Position numbers and translations under genes: made by a program
Notes under the pieces: generated by a model
Told to the model about the DNA's origin: nothing
Databases searched by the model: none
What the model saw: the letters and a program-made list of their open reading frames with translations, nothing else
Shown: piece after piece, positions 1 through 11,256 of the stretch
Layout of the letters: the number at the start of each line of letters is the position of its first letter
Numbering within the stretch: the stretch's first letter is position 1
Assembly (NCBI RefSeq): GCF_030272615.1
Contig: NC_081406.1
Coordinates: forward strand, 164,281,521 to 164,345,520
Length of the DNA stretch: 64,000 nucleotides
Direction: 5' to 3'
DNA from: Cryptomeria japonica
Lineage: Eukaryota > Streptophyta > Pinopsida > Cupressales > Cupressaceae

Positions 1-925
1 TTGTTCACCGACAGGATATAATGTTCATCGACACTTGGAATGACATGGAAAAAACTTGGTTATGTCGAAGACATCATTTGGACACTTTGTCTTGGAGATT
101 TGTTCATTGGTATATTCATGTTTGCATATTTGTTGTTACCAACAAATAGGTCCAGGATAAGCACCGACAGACTTACCTATTCCAGATCAGCACGACATGC
201 TATGGAGATGATTTATTAATGTTGTAAATGAATTAAGCCGACATGTTGAATTGGATATTGCATCGGTTATTGTTTTACTTGTAAATTGTTTTTATTGTAA
301 TATCTTTTGTAAAGCCAACCTATACATTTTGGTCCTAGGCTTCGGTATATATGTAAGATCTTAGTTGTAAGGTTGATATGCGATTGGGAAAAGATTTGCA
401 ATAAGGTATATGTGAGAATAAGCAGAGTAATACACACATACATCATTTGAAGGTTGAAGGAAGGTTTTGTGAATACATATCAGAACTGAATCGGTACTGA
501 ATCCAACATATGAAGATGCTATTTTGAGTAGTACATCATTATTGGATTTAACCATCCAATTGTAGTCAGTGTGACTCCTATTTGTGTTTGAGAAGTGAGC
601 TCTAGGCACTTGGCCTTTTTGCATGTGCAGACCCCCTATTGTACACACATACTATCTGCAGTAGTACCATCTGATTGTGGGTAAGGTTTCCCACCATGGT
701 TTTTCCCCTTACAGGGTTTCCACTTACAAATATTGGTGTTACGTGTTGTAGATGTTATTGTCTTTCTATTTCATGCATTAATCTTTACCGGTATTGCAAT
801 TAACTAATAAACTGTCTACCGACATTAAGTTTGGTTAAGTTGTTTTTGGTTTGAATTTATTTGACAACTGATTCAGACCCCCCCCCCCCCTCCCCCCCCC
901 TCTTAGTTATCTCCAGGACCTAACA
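1..925 (+). repeat. copia-type LTR, family A (5' end outside window)
   Basis: The stretch aligns along nearly its whole length with the solo LTR at 29908-30736, starting about 150 bases inside that copy, so the 5' end lies off the window. A TATA-like TATATAT at 346-352 gives plus orientation. The conserved copia U5 segment (TTTTTCCCC then GGGTTTCCAC, about 698-725) and a C-run (878-900, one T inside) precede the end, CTCCAGGACCTAACA at 925. No primer-binding site follows, so it is a 3' LTR or a solo LTR. The target-site duplication cannot be tested without the left flank. Confidence 0.8.
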
Positions 926-1434
926 CAATACAATATGGTGCTTTATATAATGGTGCCACCTACCAAACAACACATGAAGTTTTGAAAGGATTTCTTTTAG
1001 GATTTTCATGAAGGAAATTATGTAATATTATTTTGGGTAAACACAACAAGTATACAGTTAGAAGGAAAATGAACTATTGGGTGCTTGAGCTACCAAATTT
1101 TCTAGATCTTAGTCTTTGAAATATACCATAACTTCGTTAATTGAAAATAAAATTATCATTTCTGGTGTTCATTCAATAATTATAGCACTCCATCATGTTT
1201 TATAGTGTAGGGGTAACAAAAAATTGACAGTTCAGTCATCTTGACTAGTTTTGAGGAAGGAAAGTTGCTAAGACTCAAATGTGAGTCTTAATTTTCAAGA
1301 ATTTTTTCTCATATTATCAAAGAAGTTATGTCAATAGTATTTTATATTAATTTAGGTTTGTAAACTATGACAAAATTAAAATAATAATACAAAAACAAGA
1401 TATCCTAAGCTTGCCAATTCTCCTAAAATAATTT
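926..1434. other. AT-rich stretch with no recognisable gene
   Basis: I see no open frame or motif here beyond short AT-rich runs. It sits directly upstream of a decayed copia integrase and is probably the even more decayed protease-to-integrase part of that element. This is inference only. Confidence 0.4.
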
Positions 1435-1806
1435 AAAAATGTGAATCTTATATATTGGTCAAACAATAAGCAAAGCTATTTCAAAATCAAATTGGAGAGA
1501 TTAAAGGACATTGCAGTTTTATCCACTATGATTTATGTGTTCCATTACTAGTCTCTTTACTAGTGGAAATAATAACTTCAAGATGTTCATTGATAATTAT
1601 AAAAAAATGACCTAGATATATTATTTAAAGAAAAAATCAAAATCTTTTGGAAGCTTTCAAATTATTCATTAAATGGTTGACAAGATTCTCAATCTCATAT
1701 TAGGACACAAAGAACTCATAATAATGGTGAATTTATACATCAAATGTATTTGAATATTATCTTAAGGAAAAGGTCATCAAGCATCATTTCAAAATCGCTC
1801 ACACTC
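1435..1806 (+). pseudogene. degenerate copia integrase fragment
   Basis: With several stops and frame changes, the plus strand keeps the order of copia integrase landmarks. CESYILVKQ resembles the second half of the HHCC zinc-binding region. HYDLCVP follows where the first catalytic Asp segment (HSDLCGP) is expected. LLEAFKLFIKW matches the FKxFK stretch. NNGEF matches DNGGEF. KIAHT is where AHTPQQNG should begin. The frame stops at CACTC 1802-1806, exactly where an LTR-like sequence starting TGTTAG begins. The protein is certainly non-functional. The copia assignment rests on motif order by eye, not an alignment. Confidence 0.5.
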
Positions 1807-2585
1807 TGTTAGAAATGCTTGATTGGTTGTCATTGATGTCAATCTTGGTGATCCTAATTGGTATAGATATTGCAGTATATATTGTTTGCAATGTATGATG
1901 AGTATGCAGAATGTTGGTAGTGCAAAACATTAGAAAATAGGTAATGTATGAATGAAAGGAAGTTAGTAGTGCTTGCTAGTATACTCTTCTAGAAGACTGT
2001 TGCTTTGGAATTGTGTAGTGTCAGTTCATGGATATGTTTCTCATAGTGTTTGAGTTTTGGTGTTGGTTGTGGCAATTACTTTCATGCTCTAAATGTATAT
2101 GCTTTAATGTATATTTTAGTCTAGTGATATTCAGTTGATAGTTGACAAGATTGTAGTGCTCCACATTATTGTCTCGTTGTAGATATGGCAACACATTTTT
2201 GATATGTTAGTATTCATTTGTCAAGATTACCATATTCAAGTTTTAGTTCTCCAGAAGTCTTTCTCTGAATGTTGCACTCTAGAAATATATTCAGTCGTGT
2301 AGTGTTTGATAGTTCTATGAGCTTCAATTTTCCTCTAGTGGCTTTTTATATCTAATGTTAATCTTGTTGATGATCTATTGTTCATGTCTTTAACTTTTTC
2401 CACACTGATGTAGATCCTCCGACAACATGCTCTTGTGGAAATTCGAGACTATGTTCATTTTGAGTCAGGTCAAGCTTGAATGTTTTTATTATTGTTTTGC
2501 TCCAATGATTGTAGCATGTGATCTGAATGTTGAAGTATCTTTTGGAAAAATGTATTTGAGGTCGACTTGATGTATATTCTTATCA

Positions 2586-2619
<34 letters not shown>

Positions 2620-2825
2620 TATGTCCAGACATATACAAGAGAGAAGAGTGAAGTGTGAATGAATAAGGTGATGAGAAACAAAGTGATAAAGCTGGGTAAA
2701 TAAAAAGGACCTTTTTTTGTGTAACAATCTTTTGAGTGTGAGCAAGAAAATAGCGAATGAGTTGCAAAGTTTCTTTATTGGATCTACTACAAGCAGTTGA
2801 TGTGTTGTCTAAGCTTAATAGTAAC
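1807..2825 (+). repeat. probable LTR-derived block interrupting the integrase
   Basis: The block starts with TGTTAGAAATGCTTGATTGG and then TGTCATTGATG, the same type of start as the copia LTRs at 13616 and 15296, and it begins at the break in the integrase. No primer-binding site or second copy is visible, and the right limit is only set by the next LTR at 2826. The second half (from about 2400) has no LTR hallmarks and may be other repeat sequence; it holds the AC microsatellite at 2588-2616. A CACTC target duplication was looked for on the right and not found. Confidence 0.35.
2588..2616. repeat. (AC)n microsatellite
   Basis: An uninterrupted AC dinucleotide run of 29 bases. The small open frames across it on the minus strand read Cys-Val repeats and are artefacts of the repeat. 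Confidence 0.95.
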
Positions 2826-3866
2826 TGTGTGTGTGAAATTTGGAATATGTATCTAAAATACAAACACTCAATAAATCATTGCATGCATGGTTAGTTGATC
2901 AAAATCAATAAATGTAAAAACCATAACAAATCAACCTATTGCCTCCTAAAAGATGCGGGTATAGATTTGCTCTCAGATTTATCTAAGCAATACCAGTGAC
3001 TAGACTACACCAAGACAAAGGATTTAATCTATATGAATGCAAATTTAATGAATGCAAGATTAAGAAAATTAAGCTAGATTAATCTAAAATGATATGAGAA
3101 ACATGATTGTATACATGATTATTCTAAAATGCTAATTATGCTAGATGATTGAGATAAAAATGCCTATAGTAACAATGCAAAAAATATGAATGCAATGGAT
3201 ATTTTTTTGCTCCAAAATGAGAGGTATTTATAGGAATTCCACGGCCAAAGTTGAGGTGGTAGGAATCGACGGTCCAGATTTGATCTGAAGATATCAAGGG
3301 CTAAGATTGGGGAAGTTGGAGAAGAGGTTGGAGGAAGGGACACTTGTCATCTCTGTGGTGACAAGTGTCAGGGAACCTTACTCATGTGAGGGAAAGTGTC
3401 CAAGGGAAGAGACATGTGGAAAAAGTGCCATGTGTCTCAAGGGGAGAATATCCAACCCATAAGAGGTTAGGATGTGTAAGATACGATAGGGTTAGTTAAA
3501 CCCAAGATTAGATAGAATGGGTTAGGTTAGGTGGTTAGAAGTTAGGAGCCATGTGCTCATATTTGAATTTAGAAATTCAAATATTTAGAAAAATGGTAAT
3601 TAATCTCAACAAATTAAAAATTTGTTAATCTTAATTAGGAATTAGAAGAATTGAATAAAATGAGGGGAGGATTAATTCATTTGAATTAATTAATCAAAGG
3701 GGGATTATTGAAATGAACTTAATGAATAAATCCTTAGATTTATTTATAAGTAGATGAATGGGGAAATTAATCAAATTATTTGTGAATTTAATTAATTAGA
3801 AATGAGGATTAATCAAATAACTATGTATTTAACTAATTATCTTTAGACCATTTTTAGGTGTATACA
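2826..3866 (-). repeat. 3' LTR of element C
   Basis: The LTR is bounded by TGTGTG at 2826 and ACA at 3866; on the minus strand it starts TGTATACACCTAAAA. It matches the LTR at 36034-37046 over its length, at moderate identity. Minus orientation is supported by a TATA-like CTATAAATAC on the minus strand (3224-3233) and by the polypurine tract just outside 3866. An 11-bp perfect inverted repeat lies at 3339-3349 and 3359-3369. The left limit is uncertain by about 2 bases because of the TG repeat. Confidence 0.75.
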
Positions 3867-3880
3867 TTTTGCCCCTCTTT
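3867..3880 (-). promoter_or_regulatory. polypurine tract of element C
   Basis: The minus strand reads AAAGAGGGGCAAAA directly before the LTR start TGTATACACC. Polypurine tracts prime plus-strand DNA synthesis in LTR retrotransposons. The related LTR J has the same tract at 37047-37059. Confidence 0.8.
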
Positions 3881-6214
3881 GAAGCGATGTGTGATGACAC
3901 ATTGGCTCAAAGAAAATTCAATTTGATGATGTTGATACGATATGATTCGATGTGGATTTGATCTTGATATGATAAATTTTGATTTGATCCAGACATGATT
4001 CAATATGATGCCCCAGATGCTGATTGATAGATTATGATGCGATGATGCCCCCTCGAGAGATCAATTGAGAGAATTGATGATTGGATTGTTTGGATTTTTG
4101 TGAAATTGATTTACCGATAAAATTTATGTAATTCCTGCAACTTTGGTTGATGAAAGTGTTAGTTATTTGATTACTTTGATGTTTTTCTTGAAATGATGAT
4201 TGATGGAGTTTGATTGACCTCATGATCGATGAGGGTCAATGATATAAACTCCAATATTTGATGATATGATATGATGAGTTTGATTGACTTCATGATTGAT
4301 GAGTGTTAATGATGTAAACTCAACATTGGATAAGACTAGATGTGTGACCTCATGATGAATGAGCATCACTGATGGGTGCTCAAAGAGATTGATGGAAATC
4401 TCCAATGAATTGATAGGATAGAAGATCAATTGATTGGATAAAGAATTGATATTTTGTTGATATCTTGTTGCAGGAAGATTTAGATGTGATGATGTTGGTG
4501 CATTCAAAGGAGCAGCATGAGATTTATTTAGGCTGACAATATCTGGAGAAATTTTTGGTCATCATCCCAGTTGACATTGATATGAGAGATTTATCATTGA
4601 ACCGATTTTGTATACACCATTGATGAGACATTGATGACTCCCGTGATATATTTTTGCAATGTATCTTCAACATTTTGTGATATCATTGTACATTGGATCT
4701 TGATTATTTCTAATGATATGATATGCAGTCGATTCTATTTTCTTTATATGATTTATGAGATTATGGATGCATTCTACTTGCTATATGATTATGGACCCTA
4801 GATGATGGATGTATGCTTCTTACATGATGATGCAAGATGATGCTATATGTACTATGTGATTCATGTGCAATGAAATGTTTCCTATTTGTATGATACTTTT
4901 AAGATTTTATCTATGCATATTAATATGAGATGGATGCAATGTAATACAATGATGATGCCACTTTATATGATTGATATTTATGCCATGAATGATCGACTTT
5001 AAATGAATGATTGAAGGATCTATATGAATGGTGTCTTATCATGCAATGCTTACGTGTGATGAAATGAACTAACTTATCATGCAAGATGAATGAATGAATT
5101 ATTTTTGTTAATGTCCAATGTACTCAATCACTTAATAAGAGAGATAAAACATGTTGAAGCATTTGGCCTTGGAAAATATGAGCTTTTGTGATCCCATGCA
5201 AAATGAAATGCAATCTACTTTAAATATGCAAATGAAATGCAATGTTGCGATCGGATCAGTCACCTGGTCATTGTTTTTCATCATCATTGAGCCTTTAAAA
5301 TGTGGGAAGTGAGTGCAAACGTTGATGGTATAATTAAACCATGATGACCTGAGCACTACTTTCCTAGGTTTTGATATTGCAAGTTAGCACAAGCATCGAG
5401 GTATAATTGAACCAAGATGCCCTCAATGTTGCTTGTGGAAAACATGCAGTATTAACCATTTCTATATGCAAATCCGAAATGTCTTCGATGATACTTCGAT
5501 GATTAGGTCCTGAGAAAAATTTGCACATATTAACAATTAATTTATAGATAGTAGAAAAGAAAATATCATGTTCCTTCCTTGTTCCTCTACTTAGAGACAT
5601 CTTGGAGTCACTCAGAAATCATGATAACGAAAAATCAAGATATAAAAGTTGAACCATTATTGATAAAGTGTTAAAACTGTTAGTCAAAAGATGTCATCCA
5701 TTGATATGTGTTTGTTAGGATCATACCATTTTTTGATAATTGATGGTAGATAATTTGATCTTGTGTTCAATGTTGGATGTGTCTCAGTTTTCACTTGACA
5801 AGTATTTCCTAACTGTTGTTCTACCTGCTTGATTAAGCCCAAGGAAATTTTGCCCCTAGCTAGGTTCACGATTTTTGCCCCTAGTCTAAAAACAAACTTT
5901 ATTATGGTATATAAAATGATCCAAACCATGGTGAGAAATCACCTGTGAATCCTACGTATGTATAAAGGATTTATTATGGATATGAACAATGTTGATGAAA
6001 ATGAATGCAAGTGGAAGGATGCATGAACTAATAGATGGAAGAGCTAGCTGATAGATAGCGCCTGTTGCTAGGTTTTCACCATCTGTTTTTAATGCACTTT
6101 TTCTCACATTTGATTTGATTTTTTATTTCTCACTATTTTTGCTGTTTTTGTATTTTTTGCTTTTTCACTATTTTTGAATTTTCTACTTTTCCACTTTTTT
6201 TGGATTTTTTGCTT
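3881..6214 (-). other. non-coding 3' region of element C
   Basis: About 2.3 kb between the integrase stop and the polypurine tract with no convincing coding frame on either strand. It is dense in TGATG/GATGAT words. Two imperfect tandem units at about 4206-4251 and 4276-4321 each start GAGTTTGATTGAC and end TAAACTC, and a weaker third follows to about 4382. A second imperfect duplication (GGTATAATT..AACCA) occurs near 5326 and 5400. About 6110-6230 is T-rich on the plus strand (repeats of TTTTTGC and CACTATTTTTG). Long 3' spacers are usual in Tat-type elements. Confidence 0.6.
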
Positions 6215-7135
6215 TTAGACATAAAACTTTTTCAAATGCATTCTATTGATGGGTTCCTCAAGTTGATCCTTGTCTAGTGTTGATAGTTGATAGGCTCCTG
6301 ACCCAAATGTTGTTGTCACCACAAACAGACCCAACCAATTTGGTTCAAACTTCCCTTTCTTTTCTCGATCTGATTGGTTATGTGGATTTTCCTTTTGCAC
6401 TAGTTCTCCAACTTGAAATGCTCTTGGTTTGACCTTGTGATTATAAATTCGACACATTCTTTGCTAATACACCTTCAAATGATCAAAGGCATTTTGTCAT
6501 CATTCATGGATCAATTCTAGCTCTTGTAGTCTAGATACTCATTGTTCTTCATCGGGGATAAGGCCTTTTAATGATACCCATAGAGAAGATATATCTACTT
6601 CTATTAGCAGTATTACTTCTGATCCATAAACAAGAGAGAAAGGTGTGGCTCCTATAAGGGTGTAGATACTGGTACGGTAGTCCCATAGAGAAAGGTTTAA
6701 TTGAATATGCCAATCTTTGCTAGCATCATTCATTGTCTTTTTGAGGATTTTCAAAATTGTTTTGTTTGATGCTTCTTCTTGTCCATTCCCTTGTGGATAG
6801 TAGGGTGTGGAGAACCTGTGTTGGATCTAAAATTTCTCACAAAGCTCTTGTACATCTTGGTTCTTGAATGGTCACTCATTATCAGTGATAATGGTCATGG
6901 GTATGCCATAGTGACATACGATGTAGTTCAAAATAAATGTAGCAATTTGTAGTTCAAGGTAAATGCATGAATTAAATTGCCATGGATCTGACATTGCTTG
7001 CACATTTTAGCTATCTTAAAAGAATCTCGTTCCATAGTTGGCCAATAATAGCCCAAGTGTATGAGGTTTTTCGAAAGGGTAAGACCACTTGAATGAGTGC
7101 CACAAATGCTGTTATGGACTTCATGTAAGGCCTTT
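6215..7135 (-). pseudogene. integrase of element C, core deleted
   Basis: The N-terminal zinc-binding region is readable on the minus strand at about 7125-6980: HEVHNSICGTHS, GYYWPTMERD, and CKQCQIHG. The C-terminal half is also readable: TDNE (about 6865), a TPYYPQGNGQEEA segment with the catalytic Glu, then WHIQLNLSLWDYRTS (6754-6539) and a C-terminal domain ending MHLKKFYV at 6215. Between LIHA (about 6970) and the FILNYIVCHYG segment, about 60 residues present in the related element K are missing, including WGLDIVG with the first catalytic Asp. A stop and at least two frame changes add to this. The enzyme would have joined element DNA to the host chromosome; this copy cannot. Confidence 0.8.
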
Positions 7136-7389
7136 TTAGATTCTTCTTGCTCGAGACATCTTAAGAGAGTACTGTCCATGCCTTGTTTAAAAAGGGTATC
7201 CACAACAAGAGTATAATGAGAAGATTGGCAGATGACATTTTTATTTTGGTTCTTTGACAAGTCAGGAGGGATGGTGTTATCTTTCAGGTATGTATAAATT
7301 TGGCCATAGCGGGAGGAATCATGCCCAACAAGGTGATAGATAATTTGGTAATTAGGACAGTTATGGGCAGAGTAAAATAACTCTTCCAC

Positions 7390-7801
7390 CAAGAATTCAT
7401 AACGCTCTTGATTTTCTTGTGTCTGAAGTAGACAAGCAAGTGTTGCCATGGCGTCTGCTGCTTTGTTGTCATTTCTTGGAATCTGCTCAAAAGTGATTTC
7501 TATAAAATAGTTTTTGAAATCATCTACCATATTTTTATAAGGTATTAGTTTATCATCCTTTGTTTGATAATAATTATTAATTTGATTGATGACGAGTTGA
7601 GAGTCTCCAAAAACCTGTAGTTGTGTGATGTTCCATTCTATGGCCATTTTGATTCTTGTGACCAAAGCTTTGTATTTTGTTTGTATTGTTAGTGCATGGG
7701 AAACTTAATGTATACGCCTTTGGAATTGTGTGACCTTGCGATGTGATGAATAAAATTCCTTCTCCTGATCCATGTTGGGTATATGAACCATCAAAGTACA
7801 A
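7390..7801 (-). pseudogene. second (archaeal-like) RNase H of element C
   Basis: The first block reads YFDGSYTQHGSGEGILFIT with the first catalytic Asp (about 7796), followed by FPCTNN. After a frameshift near 7665 the second block reads LQVFGDSQLVINQI, with the conserved Asp-Ser, and a later DNKAADAMATLA segment. In Tat-type elements this extra domain sits between the RT-linked RNase H and the integrase, as here. The same open frame runs on through a linker into the integrase zinc-binding region, as expected of a polyprotein. One frameshift is enough to make it inactive. Confidence 0.75.
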
Positions 7802-7879
7802 CTACCATGTCTATTTGGTGACTGTGAGTATATAACATCTGGAAATTCAAAGTTCAAGGGATGATCATCTTGAAGTGGT

Positions 7880-9235
7880 GCTTTTGCGAGCTAGTCTGCA
7901 ATGACTTGTCCCTTAGTAGCTTTTCTATCCACATATTCAATATCAAATTTTCTCGGGATCATGACCCATTTTGCTAATCTTCTCGTTAATGTTGCCTTGC
8001 TAAGCAAATACTTTAATGGATCATCTATTTTAGCAATCAATTTGATTGAGTGAGAGAGTAGATGGTGGGTCGCAATTTTTGAGAAGTGAATACTATTGCT
8101 AAGCATGCTTTTTCTGTTGGTGAATAATTGAACTCGTATCCCACTAATGTTCTGCTGATGTAGTAAATAGCTCATTCTTTTCCTTCATTATCATGTTGTG
8201 TGAGAAGAACTCCTAATGATACTTTTGTGGCTGATACATATAGTAACAATGACTTACTTTGAATTGATGATATTAGGACTGGTGGTTCCATGAGATATTC
8301 CTTGATTTTGTTGAATGCTTCTTCACATTGATTGTCCCATTTGAAATGAACATTCTTGTGCAAGAAATGAGTAAATGGTTGCCACTTATCTACCAAATGA
8401 GCAATGAATCTTCTAATTGACTACAATCTTCCTCGAAGTAATCTGAGTTGGCTGATATTTTGGGAGATTTTATTTCCATGATTGCTTTAACTTTAGTCAG
8501 ATCTAATTCTATACCCCTAGCTAAAACAATGTATCCCAATAGCTTACCTGAAGTGACACCATAGGCATATTTCTTGGGATTTAGCCTTAGCTTGTATTGT
8601 TCTAACCATTCAAAGGTCTTTTCCAGTATTTTTAGATGTTCAACTCTGTTGTATGATTTTGCCAATATGTCATCTACATAGTCTTCCATGAATGTATGCA
8701 TTATGTCATGGAATATTGCTGTCATATCTCTCTGATAAGTAGCACCTACATTCTTTAGTCTAAATGGTGTGACATTCCAGCAAAAAGTACCCCATGGACA
8801 TGTGAAAGTTGTCTTTTCTTGATCTTATGGAGCTATTTTAATCTGATTATATCTCAAGAAGCCTTCCATTAGAGAAAACATGGAATGTCCAGTAGTTAAA
8901 TCTATAATGATGTCAATATTAGGCAAAGGAAAGTCATCCTTTGGACATGCATTATTGAGATCTCTGATGTCTGTGCATACTCTGATACTTTTATCTAATT
9001 TTGAAATAGAAACTATGTTTGATACCCATTGGGGATATGCCACAAGTCTAATGAATCCCACGTCCAGTAATTTCTTCAATTCTGCTTTGACAAGGAGAGC
9101 TATATGAGGATACATCTTTCTCAATTTTTCTTTTACTAGTTTGGCTCCTGGAGTGACATTTAGGTGATGCATTATAAGATCTGGATCCAATCCTGGAATG
9201 TCTGCATATGACCAGGAAAAATTGGTTTGTCATCT
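7880..9235 (-). pseudogene. reverse transcriptase-RNase H of element C
   Basis: The RT start is at about 9235 on the minus strand, with GLDPDLIMHHLN-type sequence, LRKMYPHIALLVKAEL, DLNNACPKDDFPLPNID and YNQIKIAP. After a break near 8825 comes FHDIMHTFMEDYVDDILAKS, with the YVDD catalytic motif at about 8669-8680. NPKKYAYGVTSGKLLG and the RNase H parts (8396-7891) follow, ending with WVMIPRKFDIEYVDRKATKG. At least three frame changes separate the pieces. Substrates would have been the element RNA and its tRNA primer. Confidence 0.85.
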
Positions 9236-9333
9236 TTTGAAAACTTTCGGATATTTTTGCTTTTCTTGTTCTGATAGAGAGGTTGTCGGTTGTAGAATCT
9301 TTGGTTGATATGTTGTTCCAATGTTGAGTGTCT

Positions 9334-10896
9334 CTATTGGTTCAATGAGTATAAATGATCTCTCTTGACAATATTAAGGTAAGGTGTCAAATCTCCCATC
9401 TTCCAGTGCCTCAAGGAGGTTTTCACCGTGAGATGTGTGCTTTCTTTTACTTTTCTTTGGTCTAATGTTGTCAATAAATGGTTTTTAGCATTAGACTTGA
9501 TATTTTTTTCTTTATTTTTACTTTTGCATCTGGGAGATTTGGCACCCAATTGACTAGAAGATGTGTTGGTGAAATCCCTAGTGGAAGTTGTTGTGGGCTC
9601 AATTGCATTGAGGTATAAGGCAATATCATGGTCATTAAGAAAGGTATCAATTTTAGTATGTACTTCATTATCATAGTAAATAAGTTCAGGATTTATTAAA
9701 GGTAAGGGATCCTCATATTGAGATGTTTCAAAGGCATTAAGGGTCATGATAGAAATGATAAAGTCTTCAAGATGTATTTCAATGTCTAGGACAATACTCT
9801 TGTCAAAATGACCTTTCGGAAGTACTTCTTGATCATCCTCGATTAAATCCAAGTCGACTAAATGTGATTATAATTCAAGCGAACTAGTTCCTGACATAGG
9901 TCTTGTATACGCATGAACTACATCGACACTCACATCTTCTTCATAGAAGGTTTCTTCAGCTGTTTGTTCAGAATGGTAGGAATCCCATTGCCATTCATTG
10001 GAATCTACATATTTGTTCATATAGATTTTGGTTTGTTTCTTCTATTTTCCTCGCTATCTCTTTTCTTCTCTCATATTCAGCTTCCTCTAGGCTGATATTT
10101 AGTTCTGTTAGTCTTGCTATTAGTTCTCCTTGCTTTAGACAAACTTCTTGTCTATTTTGATTAGAAGTTGACTCTACTTGGGAAGTGCCATTATTTTGTC
10201 TTTATTGTTGATTAGAATCTATTTCTTTTTGTGATCTTATGTTTGTTTATTCTTGTTGTTTGGCAAATGCTTCTTCTCTTTTGATTGCAAGTTGCTCTTG
10301 TCTTTTGTTATGTTCATCTTTTTGTTGCCTAGAAGATGTTTCTTCTTGTGGAGTAACTTGTCCATACCCTAAGCCTGATTTGTCTTTATCTCACTTAGTA
10401 TTAGGTTGTATGGGTTCTAAGATACCTTCTTTTCTTTTTCCTACATGACCTACTCCAGTGTATCCCATTTTCTCAAGGATGTTAAATCCTTTTCCATATT
10501 TCTCTGTGGGTATTTTGACATTATTGTTTTTTTATTGAACTTCTTCATCCTTGTATAGCCATTGTAGCACATCTTTGTGCTTTGTTTCTTCATATAATGT
10601 CCCAACGCTAACAAATGTTGTTTTGAGTTGTATGGTTTACCATAAGATTTAGGACAAAGTGGTAACTGTGATAGTGAATATTCTTCGTTCCCTTGATCTC
10701 TCAGCTGTATCTGCTTTTCAAAACTTGACAAGATTGAGGAAAATGATTTTTCCTTGGATTTTATGCTTGAAGAGGATGCCTCTCTATTATGTGGAACCGT
10801 GACCTCTTGTGTTGGTTTCAAATCACTATAATATTAGAATGGATTCGAGTCTGCTGAAATTGTGATTTCCTACCCATTGTACGAAAAATTCAAGCA
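9334..10896 (-). pseudogene. protease-RT linker of element C with G-patch domain
   Basis: A poorly conserved, charged linker lies between protease and RT. At about 10495-10390 on the minus strand the frame reads GFNILEKMGYTGVGH then GKRKEGILEPIQP. This follows the G-patch consensus (a hydrophobic start, K-M-G, G-x-G, then K-x-x-x-G-I-x-E-P-I). G-patch domains bind RNA-helicase partners or nucleic acid, and one sits C-terminal to protease in betaretroviruses. The preceding part (10821-10500) is serine- and lysine-rich. The part toward RT (9852-9334) is acidic with no known domain. The related element K has a weaker version at about 41097-41150. Confidence 0.65.
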
Positions 10897-11250
10897 CTAG
10901 TGATAAGTTGAGGGAATAGCTTGTATGTCATGAATCCATGGTCTTCCCAAAAGTATGTAGTATGATAAATCTAGGTCTAGAACTTGGCATGTTGTATCTT
11001 TTTGAAAGGGTCCTACTCTGATTGGTAATAACACAATTCCTTTGGAGAAACACTCTTCTTCATCATATGCTTTGATTGTGATCTTTTTATAGGGATCAAC
11101 TACATCTCCAAAATAACCTAAAGCACAAACAAGACTTAATGAGCAAATATTCAGGCCAACTCCTCCATCTATTAGGACACCTTTAATGTGCATTTTATGA
11201 ATAAGGACTTCAATATGCAATGGAGCATTATGGAGATGTTGCAAAGACAT
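10897..11250 (-). pseudogene. aspartic protease of element C
   Basis: A 117-codon open stretch reads HIKGVLIDGGVGLNICSL near residues 23-38, with Asp-Gly in the place of the usual DTG/DSG. Later come IKAYDEEE, LLPIRVGPF and ILLGRPWIHDIQAIPSTYH. These match the retropepsin-like protease of Tat-type polyproteins. The start is not a true initiator: the frame is part of the gag-pol polyprotein and is open only because stops flank it. The domain itself looks the least damaged of C. Confidence 0.8.
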
Positions 11251-11256
11251 GTCATC

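Noticed and set aside
2470-2863. Two minus-strand open frames across the AC microsatellite
   Set aside because: They are created by the dinucleotide run (Cys-Val repeats), have no motif and lie in repeat DNA.
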